A DNA stretch of 64,000 nucleotides from Virgibacillus proomii (GCF_900162615.1 NZ_FUFN01000010.1:2386519-2450518), one strand, 5' to 3'; positions 35,780-44,756 are shown, counted from the stretch's first letter. Made by a program: numbers and translations. The notes: a model not told the origin generated them from the sequence alone.

Positions 35780-36357
35780 TGTAACGTTTCCTTTACGATC
35801 TGCTTTACGGTTGCAGTATGTGCAATTGTGTATTGATGTTGATAAAATAAAGTCTCAATTTCACAATGTTCTCCAATAAATACATCATTCCCTCGTACTA
35901 TATTGGCTTTCGTATGTATTAAGACTACAGTTTTTCCAGTGATCTCCTCACATATCAGGCGTTTTTTTAACGCAAAGCCTTTGCTCACTTCAATTGTAAC
36001 AGAATTGATACGACCGATACGGCAAATACCTTTCATGATTATTTGACCATATCTTACTTTCAGACATTGTGCTTGTATGATGCCATGAACCCTCATATTC
36101 TTTACTGTTAGATGTGTTGCATTTATTGATCCAGTAACAGCCAAGCTATCTATTTCTGCTCGATCGACACGCAAATGGCCATCACTTTTTAACGTCTTAA
36201 ACAGGGCTGTGTTATCCATAATACAGCTACCTGTAATCTCGGCTGAATCTGCTTCAACCGTTGCATAAAAATGATGATGTCCTTGTGCAGTTATTCTATC
36301 TGTTCTAATGGGTTCCCTTTGCTTACTTGCCCCCACTAAACTCATTTTTTTTGTCAT
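35776..36357 (-). CDS. Bactofilin/polymer-forming cytoskeletal-like protein
   Basis: A 193-residue protein built of repeated short beta strands (ADSAEITGSCIMD, GHLRVDRAEIDSLAVTGSIN, ATHLTVKNMRVHGIIQ), the right-handed beta-helix pattern of the bactofilin/DUF583 family. Bacillus relatives YhbE/YhbF (BacE/BacF) affect flagellar assembly. An alternative start four codons downstream, behind AGGATGA, is also possible. A 17-base palindrome matching that upstream of the MarR gene lies before it. Confidence 0.75.
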   Translation of the reverse strand: MTKKMSLVGASKQREPIRTDRITAQGHHHFYATVEADSAEITGSCIMDNTALFKTLKSDGHLRVDRAEIDSLAVTGSINATHLTVKNMRVHGIIQAQCLKVRYGQIIMKGICRIGRINSVTIEVSKGFALKKRLICEEITGKTVVLIHTKANIVRGNDVFIGEHCEIETLFYQHQYTIAHTATVKQIVKETLQ

Positions 36358-36379
36358 CCTGTTATTTCAACTCCAATAC

Positions 36380-36396
36380 ATTTTAATAATTAAAAT
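36380..36396. promoter_or_regulatory. MarR operator candidate before the bactofilin gene
   Basis: ATTTTAATAATTAAAAT is a perfect palindrome around a central base. The same sequence, ATTTTAATAATTAAAT, occurs at 36955-36970 before the MarR gene. Confidence 0.6.
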
Positions 36397-36427
36397 ATAT
36401 AGTAATTGAATTAATTTGTCAAATAAA

Positions 36428-36463
36428 AAACCAAGCTAGCATCTGTTACTAGCTTGGTTTCCC
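36428..36463 (-). terminator. Second terminator between MarR and bactofilin genes
   Basis: AAACCAAGCTAG pairs with CTAGCTTGGTTT; on the minus strand it is followed by TTTTTTATTTG. Confidence 0.7.
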
Positions 36464-36506
36464 TAACGTAAAACTTTGTATCAAATTCCATCCTAATTTT
36501 TGTACT

Positions 36507-36535
36507 ATATAAAAAAGAGCTTTATACTAAAAGCT
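36507..36535 (-). terminator. Terminator of the MarR gene
   Basis: On the minus strand AGAGCTTT/AAAGCTCT with a 6-base loop and a T run overlaps the end of the MarR gene. Confidence 0.75.
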
Positions 36536-36934
36536 CTACAATAAAATTCTACTCATTAATTCATTCACTTGTTGTAAAACCTTTGTCATTTCAATTACAT
36601 GTTTTTGTTCAAACTTATCAAAAACTTGCAGTACTTGCGCTTCACCTTCTGATGTTAACTTCATTGTAACAACTCGGCGATCTTCACTATCACGTAATCG
36701 TTCCACAAGCCCTGCCTTTTCCAGTTTATCGCACATGGCCGTTACCGCACCAGGTGTCACACCGGCAAACTCTGCAATCTCTGTCGCCTTCATTCCGCCA
36801 CTAATTTTTAATTGCACCAGCAAAACGATTTGACTTGGCGACAACTTTTCTCCTTTAGCAAGCATGTCCATAAACTGCCTCGATTTATATTGAATCTCTA
36901 CAATTTCTTTCATCATTGTTTCCACATGTACCAT
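36536..36934 (-). CDS. MarR family regulator
   Basis: A 132-residue MarR protein: ATEIAEFAGVTPGAVTAMCD recognition helix region and wing KAGLVERLRDSEDRRVVT. The palindrome ATTTTAATAATTAAAT lies 20 bases upstream of its start and recurs before the bactofilin gene downstream, so it probably represses itself and that operon. Confidence 0.87.
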   Translation of the reverse strand: MVHVETMMKEIVEIQYKSRQFMDMLAKGEKLSPSQIVLLVQLKISGGMKATEIAEFAGVTPGAVTAMCDKLEKAGLVERLRDSEDRRVVTMKLTSEGEAQVLQVFDKFEQKHVIEMTKVLQQVNELMSRILL

Positions 36935-36954
36935 TTAATCACTGCCTATTAAAT

Positions 36955-36970
36955 ATTTTAATAATTAAAT
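36955..36970. promoter_or_regulatory. MarR operator candidate before its own gene
   Basis: ATTTTAATAATTAAAT followed by TATATA, nearly identical to the site at 36380-36396. Confidence 0.6.
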
Positions 36971-36999
36971 TATATAACAAATAAAGGTTAAAAACAATT

Positions 37000-38005
37000 G
37001 AATAAAAAACTTCTAGCTTACTTAGAGACTCAACTTTCGCACACTGAATAAGCAGGTAAAGCCTGATGTATCTGGATAATCCTGCAAACTACTATTGCAG
37101 TTAAATTTAATTAGAATTTTCATCTTGTTGTATTATGAAGTTTGCAATGAATTTAACCACGATTGGCTGTAGTATTACAGCAACTAATCGGGCTTCTTGA
37201 AAAAATCCTAAAACATGTGTATCTTTTTCCGTTTTTCGTAATATATCAATCACTGATTATGTTTTCTATTATTAATGACACACCGATAATTGGCTCCTTC
37301 CCATTAGCTAATCCAATCGCATTCGGTTTGAACGGAGCTTCTGCGGACATGATCCATTAAACCAAGACGCTACCAAGGAATATTGGCTCAAACATACAAT
37401 GCTATCATGCCCACCACTCCGTATAAAACCTCCCAGACTACGGCTATATCCATACCAAATAGCAGAGAGGTCGATAATCCCGAATTTTTGTACAGTTCCT
37501 ATCCCCACAATAACAATAATGTATATTGTTACCTTATCTCCAGCCCTAAACCAACAACAGCAGAAGTATGAATTTTGGCGCGTTCGAGCTTTTTCGAGCT
37601 TCCTTATACAGCTGGCTCAGTGTGTAACTCTTTATCCTCATACTACATATAATAAACAGAGTGTATATTTTTTTGAGTATACTTGAAGAGGAGTCAGAAA
37701 CGACTCATTTAATCACTCCTGAGAAAAGCAAACCAACTGTTAAAAAGCGTGTTTTTAATAAATAGCTGCAAAGTGAGTGCACCTTATCCAGGACGTTGAA
37801 CATCGCTTCTGTTGACTTTTTCACACCCTACTTACGTAGCTTATAACCGATTCTACGCTTGTCAATAGCAGGATTAATCTCTTAAAAACGGTTCTTCCTT
37901 TTCTTGGAACTTAACAACGAAAAAGCCGATGGAATAAAAGTATTTCCGTCTGTCCAGCCAAGCATGAGCATACGAAAATTTCTGATATACCTGCAATGAT
38001 AACTC
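37000..38005. other. Gene-poor 1 kb gap with a membrane-protein remnant
   Basis: The minus strand around 37310-37540 reads IVIVGIGTVQKFGIIDLSAI and GYSRSLGGFI, resembling a broken transporter segment. The family could not be named and stops surround it. The rest holds no feature I can support; the short plus-strand frames here lack ribosome binding sites. Confidence 0.3.
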
Positions 38006-38011
38006 CCTTCT

Positions 38012-38326
38012 TTACGAGATTAGTTTTAAACCGATAGCCGCTCCTAATACCATTGCTATAAAAACAATTCTTTTCCAGTTTTTTGATTCACCATATAAAA
38101 CCATTCCTAATATCGCTCCGCCAGATGCACCAATACCTGTCCAAATTGCATATGCGGTTCCCATAGGCAATGTTTTCATTGCAAATGCAAGAAATAAAAA
38201 ACTTGTTCCAAACCCCAAAATTAGGAGTGCCAACGATTGCCAATTACGATTTTTATGCAACGTATTTATCATTAAAACACCAAACATTTCAAATAAACCT
38301 GCAACAACCAAAGAAACCCATGCCAT
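38012..38326 (-). CDS. SMR family efflux subunit, YkkD-like (guanidinium exporter)
   Basis: A 104-residue four-helix small multidrug resistance protein. Family marks: the membrane glutamate in LVVAGLFEMFGVLMI, LPMGTAYAIWTGIGASGGAI and YGES. It pairs with the preceding gene (one-base overlap) as a heterodimer of the YkkC/YkkD or EbrA/B kind. Because the operon is led by a guanidine-I riboswitch, the substrate is most likely guanidinium (Gdx function). Confidence 0.9.
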   Translation of the reverse strand: MAWVSLVVAGLFEMFGVLMINTLHKNRNWQSLALLILGFGTSFLFLAFAMKTLPMGTAYAIWTGIGASGGAILGMVLYGESKNWKRIVFIAMVLGAAIGLKLIS

Positions 38327-38667
38327 TATGTTTTATCTCCTTCCTTGACGTTGTCCTCGGTAACTAATTTCAAACCAACTACACCTGCCAATAAAATTAA
38401 AATCAATATAATTTTTGCTACTTTAAATGGTTCACCAAAAATTACTATATCCGAAAAAACAGTTCCCGCAGTACCCAGTCCTACAAAAACAGCATATACG
38501 GTTCCAACAGGAAGTTTCTTGCCAGCCATAATCATTAAATAGAAGCTAATAATTATAGCAATAACAGTCCCAATCCACTCCCAAAAGCTATCAGCATGTT
38601 TTAAGCCAATAACCCAAAAAACTTCAAAAAAAGCAGCAATAAATACTTTCATCCAGTCTTTATTCAT
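38326..38667 (-). CDS. SMR family efflux subunit, YkkC-like (guanidinium exporter)
   Basis: A 113-residue SMR protein with glutamate in FIAAFFEVFWVIGLKHA, LPVGTVYAVFVGLGTAGTV and FGEP, plus a charged C-terminal tail (EDNVKEGDKT). First gene of the pair, GGAGGTG before the ATG. Transcription is expected to be switched by the guanidine-I riboswitch in its leader. Acts in the cytoplasmic membrane as proton-coupled antiporter. Confidence 0.9.
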   Translation of the reverse strand: MNKDWMKVFIAAFFEVFWVIGLKHADSFWEWIGTVIAIIISFYLMIMAGKKLPVGTVYAVFVGLGTAGTVFSDIVIFGEPFKVAKIILILILLAGVVGLKLVTEDNVKEGDKT

Positions 38668-38701
38668 TTAAGTGACACCTCCATTTTTTCACTCATAAAA
38701 T

Positions 38702-38743
38702 CAAAAAAACCTAAGAAAAACTGTTTAACAGTTTCTCCCAGGC
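38702..38743 (-). terminator. Expression-platform terminator of the guanidine riboswitch
   Basis: On the minus strand CCTGGGAGAAACTGTT and AACAGTTTTTCTTAGG form a hairpin followed by TTTTTTT. Its 5' arm overlaps the 3' end of the aptamer, so ligand binding and termination exclude each other. Confidence 0.8.
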
Positions 38744-38820
38744 TTTTATCCCTCCGTGTCACAGCAAAGCTGTGAGTTTTCTCTTGGACCAGACCAACAA
38801 CTTGTTGCGGAACCCTAGAA
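38734..38820 (-). ncRNA. Guanidine-I (ykkC) riboswitch aptamer
   Basis: Minus-strand leader 67 bases before the SMR pair. It has the conserved blocks of the ykkC motif in order: CTAGGGTTCCG, CTGGTCCAAGAG, a variable hairpin (CACAGCTTTGCTGTG), ACACGG, and GGGATAAAAGCCTGGGAGA. Class I aptamers bind guanidinium and turn on exporters and carboxylases. Gene context (ykkCD-like) agrees fully. Confidence 0.92.
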
Positions 38821-39032
38821 AACATTTGGTTTATAGAATTAATTTCGATTATACACATATACAAACATTTATTCAAGATTGAAGTATCGAAAAAGGAACA
38901 AGTGATATTGTTCAAAATCGACCACTGGGCTAAAAATATAGCTGTAAACAAAACATACCTTATCATTAAATTACGATTAAAATTATAGATATTATAACTA
39001 CTGGTATTTTCAATCCTGCTGCTTTTTAGGAA

Positions 39033-40076
39033 TTAAATCACAAGGATTACAACGAAATATACTACCATGGCAATCAAGCCAACTGGAATAGCAAAACGTG
39101 CGTATTGTAGACTTGTAATTTTAAGCTTTCCAGCAGCAATAATATTTGGAATATTCCCTGGTATGAGCATTCCTCCACTGACCAGTAGTCCAAGTAAAAT
39201 ATCCCTAATTGTCGTCTCGTTCATTACCGGGCTAATTTCTGCTGCCGCTAATGTAGCGTTATCCAAAACGGCAGAGACAATGTTTATCCAATATAATATT
39301 AATGGATTTAAGTCGAGTAAGTATTCCTCAATAAAAGGTTGAAAACCTGCACCAAGAAAAGTTAAAGCCATAACAAATAAATAAATCTTTAAACTGCGAA
39401 TAATTATTTCCGCATATGATTCAACCTGAGATTCCGTATCTGGATTAGTGGATCCCGGTGCAGATTGTCCTAATATTTTATTTGATTCTTCTCTTGATTT
39501 AACTAAGAATGCAGCTAATATCCCAAAAACTATAATACCCGGGATTACGTATACACCAATTAATTGAAATAAATACATAAAATCTTCGTCTAATTTACTC
39601 ACAACAATTGTTGAAAGTGGCTCGCCAATTGGAGTAAGTGCAGCACCCATTCCAATTGCAAAACATGCTAAAACAACCAAGCGAATTTCTGATTTTTTAT
39701 CCATTTCCAAAACACTGATAACAGAAACAAGAATGATTGCGGCAATAATTGCGGTAATCAGACTAGAGATCAATCCAAGAATAATTACTAATAATGCAAT
39801 AAACAAGCGATATGGTATCGCTTTGCTTATACCTAATACTCCCTTTTTAATTGTACCCTGGAACCACCTGAACAAAAGACCAGCAACTAGAACTGCCAAT
39901 GTAATGTTTATTGGGTGTATTAAAGCTTCATTTATCAAATCCCTATTTAAGACTTGACTAACTAACGCGGATAAGACTCCCATAATAAATAAAAATACTT
40001 CCAAATTACGTTCGACAATTTTTGTAAAAGGTAAAAACAGTACAAGTACTAATATTATTGTTAATCCAATAATCAT
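39033..40076 (-). CDS. DUF1646 family membrane transporter
   Basis: A 347-residue hydrophobic protein with about ten membrane segments. DUF1646 features: an ALTPIGEPLSTIV motif in the middle and ILVSGGMLIPGNIPNIIAAG-like LLVSGGMLIPGNIPNIIA near the end, reminiscent of NhaD/arsenite-type ion transporters. Members are suspected cation transporters, and the DUF1646 RNA motif that precedes many of them is the Na+-I riboswitch. AGGAGG lies before the ATG. A structured leader with built-in terminator precedes the gene. Confidence 0.82.
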   Translation of the reverse strand: MIIGLTIILVLVLFLPFTKIVERNLEVFLFIMGVLSALVSQVLNRDLINEALIHPINITLAVLVAGLLFRWFQGTIKKGVLGISKAIPYRLFIALLVIILGLISSLITAIIAAIILVSVISVLEMDKKSEIRLVVLACFAIGMGAALTPIGEPLSTIVVSKLDEDFMYLFQLIGVYVIPGIIVFGILAAFLVKSREESNKILGQSAPGSTNPDTESQVESYAEIIIRSLKIYLFVMALTFLGAGFQPFIEEYLLDLNPLILYWINIVSAVLDNATLAAAEISPVMNETTIRDILLGLLVSGGMLIPGNIPNIIAAGKLKITSLQYARFAIPVGLIAMVVYFVVILVI

Positions 40077-40229
40077 AATGCAGTATCCTCCTATGTAGTT
40101 GTTATCTAAAATTCCTCGTTATCGTTTAAAGTTATTTAACTACTTTATAAAAATTTAACTAGATTCTTTCAAATTTATAAATAATAGTATCTGATTCTAA
40201 CGTATTAGCCTCACCTCCCTTTAAAAAAC

Positions 40230-40300
40230 ACAAAAAAGAGCCTGTTACCAAAGGCCATAATTCCCCGCCCTTGGTGACAGACTCCTCCTAAGTACAACTT
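40230..40300 (-). ncRNA. Candidate Na+-I (DUF1646 motif) riboswitch with terminator
   Basis: The minus-strand leader 155 bases before the DUF1646 gene contains GAGTCTGTCACCAAGG pairing with CCTTTGGTAACAGGCTC around a GCGGGGAATTATGG loop, then TTTTTT. I cannot check the motif consensus from memory; the call rests on the known association of this RNA class with DUF1646 genes and on the strong terminator far upstream of the start codon. A plain attenuator is the alternative. Confidence 0.5.
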
Positions 40301-40409
40301 TAGTTTATTATAGTATAACACAGCATCTTTAATTTTTCATTATATATTTATTAAGTTTAGCGATTTTCCCAATAAAAATTAAACCCAGAAGCTGTTCTTT
40401 CAAGCTATG

Positions 40410-40690
40410 GTATGTCAACACTTCACTAGACCGTTTTGTGGGGTGTTGCAATTTAAAAATTGGATAGCTAGACTTTCATGTTCAAAATGATGATTAAACA
40501 ATGTACATAAGGCTAATAGTTCTAGACTATCAAATTCTCTTTTTCCTACAAATTTAGTTTTAAATGTTTCATTTTTATTAAAAGACTGGTAATACATACT
40601 TTTTAGAAATACCAAGGATAGAACACATGGTTTGAACCGGACAGTCATCCTTGTGTTTATCAATAAACGCATTAAACCGCCATCAGTTAC
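40410..40690 (-). mobile_element. Remnant of IS3-family transposase OrfB
   Basis: The minus strand reads FIDKHKDDCPVQTMCSILGI SK, shifts frame, then SMYYQSFNKNETF, the typical start of IS3 OrfB proteins. A joined C-terminal scrap (REFDSLELLAL, FNHHFEHESL) follows after an internal deletion. No intact ends were found. Confidence 0.5.
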
Positions 40691-40863
40691 TTAATAATGG
40701 TGGTATAGTATTATGGACACAACTTCTTAGATTTTTAAAAAATTTGACTAAAACATTGAAAAGATTATGTCCATATGTGGAGTAAAAAGTATAATTATGA
40801 ACGATAATCAAAGTTACCTTAACCTCTTTTCCAATTATTAAGTTTTATACTTGCAATTTTATC

Positions 40864-40894
40864 ACTTGAGTAGTAAACTGATATAGACTCAAGT
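40864..40894. promoter_or_regulatory. Inverted repeat operator before the mhq-like operon
   Basis: ACTTGAGT (40864-40871) and ACTCAAGT (40887-40894) are perfect inverted half-sites 15 bases apart, flanking a possible -10 region. TTGCAA at 40851 could be the -35. The MarR protein encoded directly downstream is the probable binder. Confidence 0.6.
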
Positions 40895-40915
40895 AAAAAG
40901 AAAGGGTTGGACTAG

Positions 40916-41359
40916 ATGAAAAAAAATACGCTTGGTTCGCTCATTTGGTTACGAATTACACGCTTTACACATCAAAGTAACAAGCTATCAAATGAATTTT
41001 TAAAGCAATATGATTTAACAGCTGCACAATTTGATGTGTTAATTCAAATATCAACATATGAGCCATTAACCCAAAGTGAACTTGCAGAAAAAGTTACGGT
41101 AACCCAAGGCGGTATTTCACGGATGCTTACACGTCTTGAAAAAGATAAACTAATCCAACGCAAACAGGAATGGAAAACAAAAACTATTTCTTTAACTACT
41201 AAAGGACGAAAAAAATTAGATCAAGCATTTAAAGCTCAGCTTGCATTTCAATCGTCATTTTTTGAAGATTGTTTAACAAAGAAAGAGCAAAAAACGTTAT
41301 TATCACTTATGTCTCGTGTGCAAAAAAACAGTGAAAAAAAGCTGTCAAAAAACAGATAA
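40916..41359 (+). CDS. MarR family regulator, MhqR-like
   Basis: A 147-residue MarR protein (TQSELAEKVTVTQGGISRML, wing DKLIQRKQEWKTKTISLT). It heads an operon with a ring-cleaving-dioxygenase-like protein, flavin enzymes, a nitroreductase and DoxX. That combination corresponds to the MhqR regulon (mhqNOP) of Bacillus subtilis, where MhqR responds to quinones. A perfect inverted repeat lies over its promoter, suggesting autoregulation. Confidence 0.87.
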   Translation: MKKNTLGSLIWLRITRFTHQSNKLSNEFLKQYDLTAAQFDVLIQISTYEPLTQSELAEKVTVTQGGISRMLTRLEKDKLIQRKQEWKTKTISLTTKGRKKLDQAFKAQLAFQSSFFEDCLTKKEQKTLLSLMSRVQKNSEKKLSKNR

Positions 41360-41406
41360 TTTTTTTATTCTTTCACTTGATTAGTCAAATGAATGGAGGA
41401 GAAAAA

Positions 41407-42351
41407 ATGTATATCATCCCAGGACATCATCATATTTCGATGATTACAAAAAATGCAAAGAAAAATCATTTCTTTTATCACCACGTTTTAGGGTTACGCA
41501 GGGTTAAATTAACGGTTAATCAAGATGATCCATCTATGTACCATTTATTTTATGGAGACCGTACTGGTAGCCCTGGGACGGAATTATCATTTTTTGAAAT
41601 GCCCTTTGTCGGAAGTACGTATCGCGGAACGAATGCAATTACACAAATCGGGTTACTAGTTCCATCTGAAAAAAGTTTAATGTATTGGAAAAAACGTTTT
41701 GAACAATATGGAATTAACCATAGTGAAATAACAACATACGCTAATCATTCAGCCTTACATTTTGAGGATGAAGAAGGTTTACGAATGGTACTTCTCGTTT
41801 CAAATGGTAAAAAAATAGCGCATTGGGAAGCATGGGAAAACTCAACCGTTCCAATTAAACATCAGATTCAAGGGATGGGTTCTGTTGAAATAACTGTGCG
41901 TCGTTTAGATAAACTGGCACGTACTTTAACAGAAGTATTTGGCTACACAGAAGTCTTACGATCAGACAAAGAAGCAATCTTTCAATCAGTAAAAGGCGAA
42001 CTTTTTGGTGAAATTGTGGTCAAATCATTAGACGGACCTACTGAAAAACCAGGTCGAGGAAGTATTCACCATTTAGCCATTCGGGTCAATGATGAGAGAG
42101 AACTAGCTTACTGGGACGAAAAAATTCGTAACCGGGGGTTTCATTCATCTGGAATTATTGACCGTTACTATTTCAAAAGTTTGTATTTTAGAGAATCGAA
42201 CGGAATCTTATTTGAAATTGCGACAGACGGACCAGGATTTACAATTGATAGAGATATAGAAGCGCTTGGTCAACACCTGGATTTACCGCCACTTTTAGAA
42301 AGCCGCCGTGTCGAAATTGAAGCAAAATTACATCCATTGGAGGAAGCATAG
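41407..42351 (+). CDS. VOC/glyoxalase family ring-cleaving dioxygenase, MhqO-like
   Basis: A 314-residue vicinal-oxygen-chelate protein with two tandem glyoxalase-like modules. Metal-binding positions appear in GHHHISMITKNA (first module), GRGSIHHLAIRV and GILFEIATDGPGF (second). MhqO/MhqA-type proteins are annotated as extradiol dioxygenases and are thought to remove quinones by ring cleavage or thiol conjugation. GGAGGAG lies before the chosen ATG; the frame opens ten codons earlier. The next gene follows after two bases. Confidence 0.9.
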   Translation: MYIIPGHHHISMITKNAKKNHFFYHHVLGLRRVKLTVNQDDPSMYHLFYGDRTGSPGTELSFFEMPFVGSTYRGTNAITQIGLLVPSEKSLMYWKKRFEQYGINHSEITTYANHSALHFEDEEGLRMVLLVSNGKKIAHWEAWENSTVPIKHQIQGMGSVEITVRRLDKLARTLTEVFGYTEVLRSDKEAIFQSVKGELFGEIVVKSLDGPTEKPGRGSIHHLAIRVNDERELAYWDEKIRNRGFHSSGIIDRYYFKSLYFRESNGILFEIATDGPGFTIDRDIEALGQHLDLPPLLESRRVEIEAKLHPLEEA

Positions 42352-42353
42352 GA

Positions 42354-43418
42354 ATGGAAAAATATCGTATGGATCAATCAAAAGGAATGGAATTCGGTCT
42401 ATATTCATTAGGTGATCATATTATCAATCCACTTACAGGTAACCGTATTTCAGCACAGCAGCGAATTCATGAGCTAATAGAAGCAAGTAAATTAGCAGAA
42501 CAGGCAGGTATTGATGTATTTGGTGTTGGTGAAAGCCACCAAACTTATTTTACATCTCAAGGACACACTGTAATTTTAGGAGCAATCGCACAAGCAACCA
42601 AAAAAATAAAGCTTACCAGTTCAGCAACTGTTCTAAGCGTTTTAGATCCTGTACGTGTGTTTGAAGACTTTGCAACAATTGACTTAATTTCAAATGGGCG
42701 CGCTGAAATCGTCGCTGGCCGCGGCTCACGTGTTGGAGCTTATCATTTACTTGGCGTTGATTTACAGGACTATGAAGAAATTTTTGAGGAGAAGCTAGAC
42801 CTTCTGAAACAAATTAATGAGCAAGAACGTGTAACATGGCAAGGCGAATTTCGTGCTCCGCTCCAAAATGCGGAAATTTTGCCAAAACCAAATGGCTCAC
42901 TTCCCATTTGGCGGGCTGTTGGAGGACCGCCAGCAAGTGCAATAAAAGCAGGAGATATGGGAATTCCTATGATGCTTACCACATTAGGAGGACCTGCAAT
43001 GAATTTTAAACTCTCTGTTGATGCTTACCGTGAGTCAGCACAGAATAAAGGTTTTGATCCGGACACATTGCCAATTGCAACAACAAGTTTATTTTATGTA
43101 GCCAATACAACAAAGAAAGCATTACAGGAAATGTACCCCCATATTAATGTGGGTTTTCAAGCAGTTCGCGGAGCAGGATATCCAAAACAACAATTTGCAC
43201 AGGCAACGGATTACCGAGATGCACTTATGGTTGGTAGCAAAGAACTAATTATTGAAAAACTTTTATACCAATATGAATTATATGGTATGCAACGTTTTAT
43301 GGCACAAATCGATTTTGGTGGGGTACCATTCGGTAAAATTATGAAGAACATTGAGATGATTGGGAATGATATTATTCCGGCAATCAAAAAATATACAAAA
43401 AATGAGGGAGTACAATGA
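42354..43418 (+). CDS. LLM-class flavin-dependent monooxygenase
   Basis: A 354-residue bacterial-luciferase-like TIM-barrel protein. Typical patterns are EASKLAEQAGIDVFGVGESH, KIKLTSSATVLSVLDPVRV and GRAEIVAGRGS. Such enzymes use FMNH2 delivered by a partner reductase to oxygenate small molecules; the overlapping downstream flavin reductase gene is that likely partner. In this operon the substrate may be an aromatic or quinone-like compound. Confidence 0.88.
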   Translation: MEKYRMDQSKGMEFGLYSLGDHIINPLTGNRISAQQRIHELIEASKLAEQAGIDVFGVGESHQTYFTSQGHTVILGAIAQATKKIKLTSSATVLSVLDPVRVFEDFATIDLISNGRAEIVAGRGSRVGAYHLLGVDLQDYEEIFEEKLDLLKQINEQERVTWQGEFRAPLQNAEILPKPNGSLPIWRAVGGPPASAIKAGDMGIPMMLTTLGGPAMNFKLSVDAYRESAQNKGFDPDTLPIATTSLFYVANTTKKALQEMYPHINVGFQAVRGAGYPKQQFAQATDYRDALMVGSKELIIEKLLYQYELYGMQRFMAQIDFGGVPFGKIMKNIEMIGNDIIPAIKKYTKNEGVQ

Positions 43419-43981
43419 AAGTTGTAGCAATATCTGGATCAACAATAGGTTCTAAAACAAAAACAGCTATGTTGAAAGTGATAGCGATATTTAAACAAAA
43501 ATATCCACAACATGAAGTAATCTTGCTAGATTTAGCTGAATATAAAATAGAGTTCAGCGATGGGCGGAATTATTTTGATTACGAGGGGGACACCAAGTAT
43601 GTAACTGAAACCATTATGGCGGCTGATACCCTCATTATCGGTACACCTGTATTTCAAGCATCCATTCCAGCTACACTTAAAAACATTTTTGATTTGCTGC
43701 CAGTTCATGCATTCCGAGATAAGGTTGCAAGTATAGTTGTCACTGCTGGAACATCTAAGCATTATTTAATGGTTGAACAACAATTAAAACCCATTTTAGC
43801 CTATATGAAAGCACATATTGTTCCCACTTACGTTTTTATAGAAGAAAAAGATTTTTTGCGTAAAGAAATTATCAATGATGATATTGTCTTCCGCATAGAA
43901 CGTCTTGTAGAGGATATCGTGTTATCAGTTGAAGCTTTTGAAGCAATTCATGCCATAAAAGACGCTAAATATGATTTTTAG
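43415..43981 (+). CDS. NAD(P)H-dependent FMN reductase
   Basis: A 188-residue flavodoxin-fold reductase: VVAISGSTIGSKTKTAML (phosphate loop), TLIIGTPVFQASIPATLKNI and IVVTAGTSKHY. The gene overlaps the LLM monooxygenase by four bases, as in ssuE/ssuD and msuE-type pairs. It probably supplies reduced FMN to the monooxygenase and may also reduce quinones directly. Confidence 0.88.
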   Translation: MKVVAISGSTIGSKTKTAMLKVIAIFKQKYPQHEVILLDLAEYKIEFSDGRNYFDYEGDTKYVTETIMAADTLIIGTPVFQASIPATLKNIFDLLPVHAFRDKVASIVVTAGTSKHYLMVEQQLKPILAYMKAHIVPTYVFIEEKDFLRKEIINDDIVFRIERLVEDIVLSVEAFEAIHAIKDAKYDF

Positions 43982-43996
43982 TAAAGGAGTAAACAA

Positions 43997-44617
43997 ATGG
44001 ATTTTCAAAAATTAATAGAATTTCGTCATTCTGCAAATAACTTTTTACCAAATATACCAATTACTGAAGAAGATTTAATACCCATTTTTAATGATGTTAA
44101 GCTGGCACCTTCTGCTTACAATTTACAACATACGGAATATGTTGTTATTACAAATCCTGAATTAAAAGAACAAATAAAGGAAGCAGCCTATGGGCAATAT
44201 AAAGTTCACACTGCAACAGCAGTTATTATTGTAACAGCTGATCGTTATGCTTATAAACAAACGGAAAGATTACATCAAGGAATGGTTGCTCTTGGCATGT
44301 TGACTGAATTTGAGTTGAATAAGATGATTGAAGAAAACCATTCTTTTTATGAAGGAAGAGGCGAACCATTTATGAAAGAAGAAGCAATTCGCAATGCTTC
44401 ACTTTCATCTATGTTTTTCATGCTCGCAGCTAAAAATCGCGGCTGGGATACATGCCCCATGATTGGCTTCAATGCTGAGAAAGTTCGTCAGCTTTTGGAA
44501 ATTCCGCACACACATGAAATTGTATTAATGATGACAATTGGAAAAGAAAAGGAAAGCTCTAGAAGATTGCGCGGATACCGTAAACCAGTTAATGAATTTG
44601 TGAAATTTTTAAATTGA
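43997..44617 (+). CDS. Nitroreductase family protein, MhqN-like
   Basis: A 206-residue FMN-dependent nitroreductase. Motifs: EFRHSANNF (FMN contact with Arg), LAPSAYNLQHTEYVV, WDTCPMIGFNAEKVRQLL and GYRKP. It reduces nitroaromatics or quinones with NAD(P)H. MhqN of Bacillus subtilis occupies the analogous place beside MhqO and MhqP. Spaced 15 bases from the FMN reductase, GTAAAGGAG site. Confidence 0.9.
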   Translation: MDFQKLIEFRHSANNFLPNIPITEEDLIPIFNDVKLAPSAYNLQHTEYVVITNPELKEQIKEAAYGQYKVHTATAVIIVTADRYAYKQTERLHQGMVALGMLTEFELNKMIEENHSFYEGRGEPFMKEEAIRNASLSSMFFMLAAKNRGWDTCPMIGFNAEKVRQLLEIPHTHEIVLMMTIGKEKESSRRLRGYRKPVNEFVKFLN

Positions 44618-44756
44618 TTTTTGCTTAAATATGAAAATCTAACCTGCCACTATATTAAAGTACACCCAAAAAATATGGATAAATATAAAAAATTTTTAAA
44701 CTGTCAACCTATAAAAATATTAATTGAACTATAGTTATTAGAAGGGACTAATATGA

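Noticed and set aside
37163..37686. Several plus-strand frames between 37.1 and 37.7 kb
   Set aside because: No ribosome binding sites and mutual overlap; the opposite strand looks like a decayed membrane-protein gene.
38664..38966. Minus-strand frame of 100 codons before the SMR pair
   Set aside because: It covers the guanidine-I riboswitch and its terminator, so it is leader RNA rather than a gene.
40415..40672. Minus-strand frame of 85 codons taken as an intact small protein
   Set aside because: It aligns in pattern with IS3 OrfB only after frame changes, so it is a transposase remnant.
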